From Anaerolineae bacterium (GTDB lineage: Bacteria; Chloroflexota; Anaerolineae; 4572-78; J111), in contig JAHDWA010000001.1 in assembly GCA_023382535.1 (NCBI GenBank), forward strand, positions 1 through 64,000: a DNA stretch of 64,000 nucleotides, written 5' to 3'. A model generated the notes under the pieces. The model did not search any database. It saw nothing but the letters and a program-made list of their open reading frames with translations, and was not told the DNA's origin. Below, in pieces: positions 63,001 through 64,000 of this stretch. The stretch's first letter is position 1. Each line of letters begins with the position of its first letter. A program made the translations under genes and the position numbers.

Positions 63001-64000
63001 ATCAGTCCCGCTTCCGAGCGGCTCATCGGTGCCCGCATGCCGGCCGCAGCCGGTATCGCCGGCTGGGCGGTGGCAGAAAGGCAGTCGGTCTTACTAAACA
63101 ATGCTCAGCAGGACCCTCACTTTTATAAGGATATTGACGCCCTTACCCACCTAACCACACGTTCGCTCATCGCTGTCCCCCTGATGGTCAGGGATAAGGT
63201 TATAGGGGTCATCGAAGTCATCAACAAACTCAATGGGACGTTTGATCTATCCGATTTGGGGTTGTTACAGGCGTTGGGCAGTTCAGCCGCGATTGCCATT
63301 GAAAACGCCCAATTGTTTGAGACGACCCATCACAGCGAAGAACGCTACCGCCATCTTTTTGATGACTCACCGCTTTCTATCTTGGAACAAGATTTCTCAG
63401 CCGTTAAAGCTTATCTTGACCGGTTGCGAGAGGAGGGGGTCAAAAACCTGAGCGCCTATTTTGAGCAACATCCAGAAGAGGTCATGAGATGTGCCAAGAT
63501 GGTGCAGGTAGTGGAGATCAACCAGGCCTGTCTTTCATTATATAAAGCCAGCCACAAAGAAGAACTTTTGACTGGTTTAGAAACATTTTTCAGCCAAGAG
63601 TCATACGATACCTTTAGAAAAGAGTTGGTGGCTCTGGCCGCCGGTCAAACCGCCTATGAAACTGAAACCATCAACCAAACCTTGTCGGGTAACAAAATCA
63701 ATATTTTGTTAAGATTATCCATTGCTCCGGGCTATGAGGCCACCTGGTCAAAAGTCTTGATCTCGATCATAAACATCACGGCACTTAAGCAAGCCGAAGC
63801 GGTGGTAAGGAAGCAACGCCAGGAGCTGCGCCACCTGTCAACCCAACTCATTAACACGCAGGAAGCGGAACGGAAGCGCCTGGCCCACGATTTGCATGAC
63901 GAGATGGGACAGGCCCTGACTGCCATCGGCCTCAACCTGGAAGCAATTCAGCATGAACTGCCGCCATCGTTTCCCTCAACTGCCTGCAAGCGGTTGGCCG
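60004..64000 (+). CDS. Large PAS/GAF sensor histidine kinase (HisKA_3), 3-prime end outside window
   Basis: 1332 residues are visible, open to the window edge. The start ATG has GGAGGG 8 bases upstream. Order: PAS (about 15-135), GAF-like (about 180-340), PAS (350-465), PAS (470-590), three GAF domains (about 600-1100), PAS-like (about 1110-1265), then HisKA_3 with EAERKRLAHDLHDEMGQALT; H1298 is the likely phospho-acceptor. The HATPase part is beyond the window. NarL-type kinase, cytoplasmic; several GAF domains could bind small ligands or nucleotides. No partner regulator is visible within the window. Confidence 0.92.
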   Translation, partial: MTRNKGLADHQGLTTEWQRYQELVDFLPDGYLETDSAGIIREANRAAATLFHVNQAVLIGQSLLDFVAGGPAECQAFRNQLTQLTNLEQVQDRKVRLQPREGTPFPASLTISVVHNTDGQLAGLRWLLRDLTKRQQVETALQNNIKELDIAYQQAIISTKELTQQIVERKRTEEVLAERLRFEALFAELSAAFAKSPPGEVDQLIGKWLQYLVEFLDVDRAHFFQFKDDGSLYHSHSYAASDIEPLSVAMINEQFPWLIEQLRRGNTVRLVRVPDDLPEEATRERQFGLQAETKSGLNIPVSIGGAIICAISFTTLRAYREWSDELVVRLRLVGEIFANAIARKRAEEIVEESQVRLQALFKNAPIAIFFMDDESRLLEVNPAACTLLGYSPDEFLQMSVWDIVSGANLALAHELWQAFLIAGGQNGEFPLRHKDGRTIEVEYRAVANIMPGLNIVIFHDITERKQMEKRLAYQAHLLANVHDAILAIDEHFVLTAWNRAAEEMYGWQADEAIGRHVHDVIRSEVTAVQQAEALQTLAETGHYRLEVLQYRRDGQPIYVEGTTIALRGEDERITGYVSVNRNISKRKQAELEAYRHTTRMEALDKISQALAEVSLDVQAVLNTIVRYTAEVVGDCCVITLLSSDEQWFKPVAFHHPDPEAKRLLESVYTRSSLSANNVVPASILRTGQPLLIPIVRQEQMRQTIQPEHLLYLEQVGIHSVLIVPLRWQGRVVGTLGLTRDRPGHPYTVDDQTFLIELADRVVLTLQNTQLFEAERRQREVAETLRDIAMLLTSTLDLDQVLEHIMVQLKRVVTFDSVCIYLFENESLHTIAGKGFADPNQVIGLDRPADSPLFQEIQHTHRSLILADAQVDPRFEHWGGTEHVRGWMGIPLLDHGEVIGYLALDSRQVAAYSQAEADLAQAFANQAAIAIENARLHTQSTQWAERLAILNKASQTMASSLDLDHVLDQVMIEITTLVKAEGASLLLLEPGGDELVFMASISPASERLIGARMPAAAGIAGWAVAERQSVLLNNAQQDPHFYKDIDALTHLTTRSLIAVPLMVRDKVIGVIEVINKLNGTFDLSDLGLLQALGSSAAIAIENAQLFETTHHSEERYRHLFDDSPLSILEQDFSAVKAYLDRLREEGVKNLSAYFEQHPEEVMRCAKMVQVVEINQACLSLYKASHKEELLTGLETFFSQESYDTFRKELVALAAGQTAYETETINQTLSGNKINILLRLSIAPGYEATWSKVLISIINITALKQAEAVVRKQRQELRHLSTQLINTQEAERKRLAHDLHDEMGQALTAIGLNLEAIQHELPPSFPSTACKRLA

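Overview
The window looks like a chromosomal segment of a Chloroflexota-type bacterium (Anaerolineae-like; inferred from style, not proven). The clues are secreted proteins with Pro/Thr linkers and a YLPLI-type motif, very large multi-PAS/GAF histidine kinases, tandem receiver-kinase genes, and many mixed insertion sequences. No rRNA, tRNA or CRISPR array was seen.

Left part (1-12 kb). A secreted PKD/Kelch protein and an OmpR-type regulator lie on the minus strand. Four perfectly phased 11-bp direct repeats sit just upstream of a -10 box for the PKD gene, like a double PhoB/OmpR box. Next is a Tn7-like transposition module: TnsA, TnsB and TnsC on minus, divergent from an Xre regulator and a TniQ/TnsD-like targeting protein on plus, with TGTATC-N6-GATACA operators between them. 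It closes at a transposon end carrying seven direct repeats (11221-11507). Immediately beside that end is a separate 480-bp gene-less element (11515-11994) with near-perfect 27-bp terminal inverted repeats and five inward repeat sites at each end: a miniature element built almost entirely of transposase-binding-like sites.

Mobile-element graveyard (12-20.6 kb). This holds a frameshifted IS4-like element, a PAS/zinc-ribbon protein and a broken fragment of its relative, a decayed IS630, a group II intron remnant (HNH plus domain V), and a transposase gene split by two adjacent IS630 elements. Removing 17661-19994 rejoins its frame exactly.

Signalling and surface glycan region (20.6-38.3 kb). 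It contains a lone receiver, a secreted HEXXH metallopeptidase, a REC-GAF-class III cyclase with a pentapeptide-repeat partner, and a long plus-strand polysaccharide locus: two GT2, an Alg14/Alg13-like pair, two GT4, a TMP kinase-like protein, a nucleotidyltransferase-fold protein, a large membrane protein, a serine acetyltransferase-like protein, a flippase, a REC-CPBP protease fusion and a small membrane protein. The locus ends at a 42-bp perfect palindrome beside an IS200/IS605 TnpB element.

Right part (39-64 kb). It has a metallophosphoesterase, a receiver, a tyrosine recombinase, and a compact five-gene phosphorelay operon (hybrid kinase, three REC-kinases, REC-wHTH). After these come an IS1 element with an 8-bp target duplication, a decayed copy of the cyclase/pentapeptide pair, a frameshifted sortase, an IS with a coiled-coil-containing transposase, a broken IS630 that truncates a second metallophosphoesterase, and a huge PAS/GAF kinase running off the window.

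A roughly 100-bp upstream block recurs before three unrelated genes (metallopeptidase, cyclase regulator, truncated phosphoesterase), suggesting a small shared regulon. The mini-element, this repeated block and the 11-bp repeats are the most distinctive observations.
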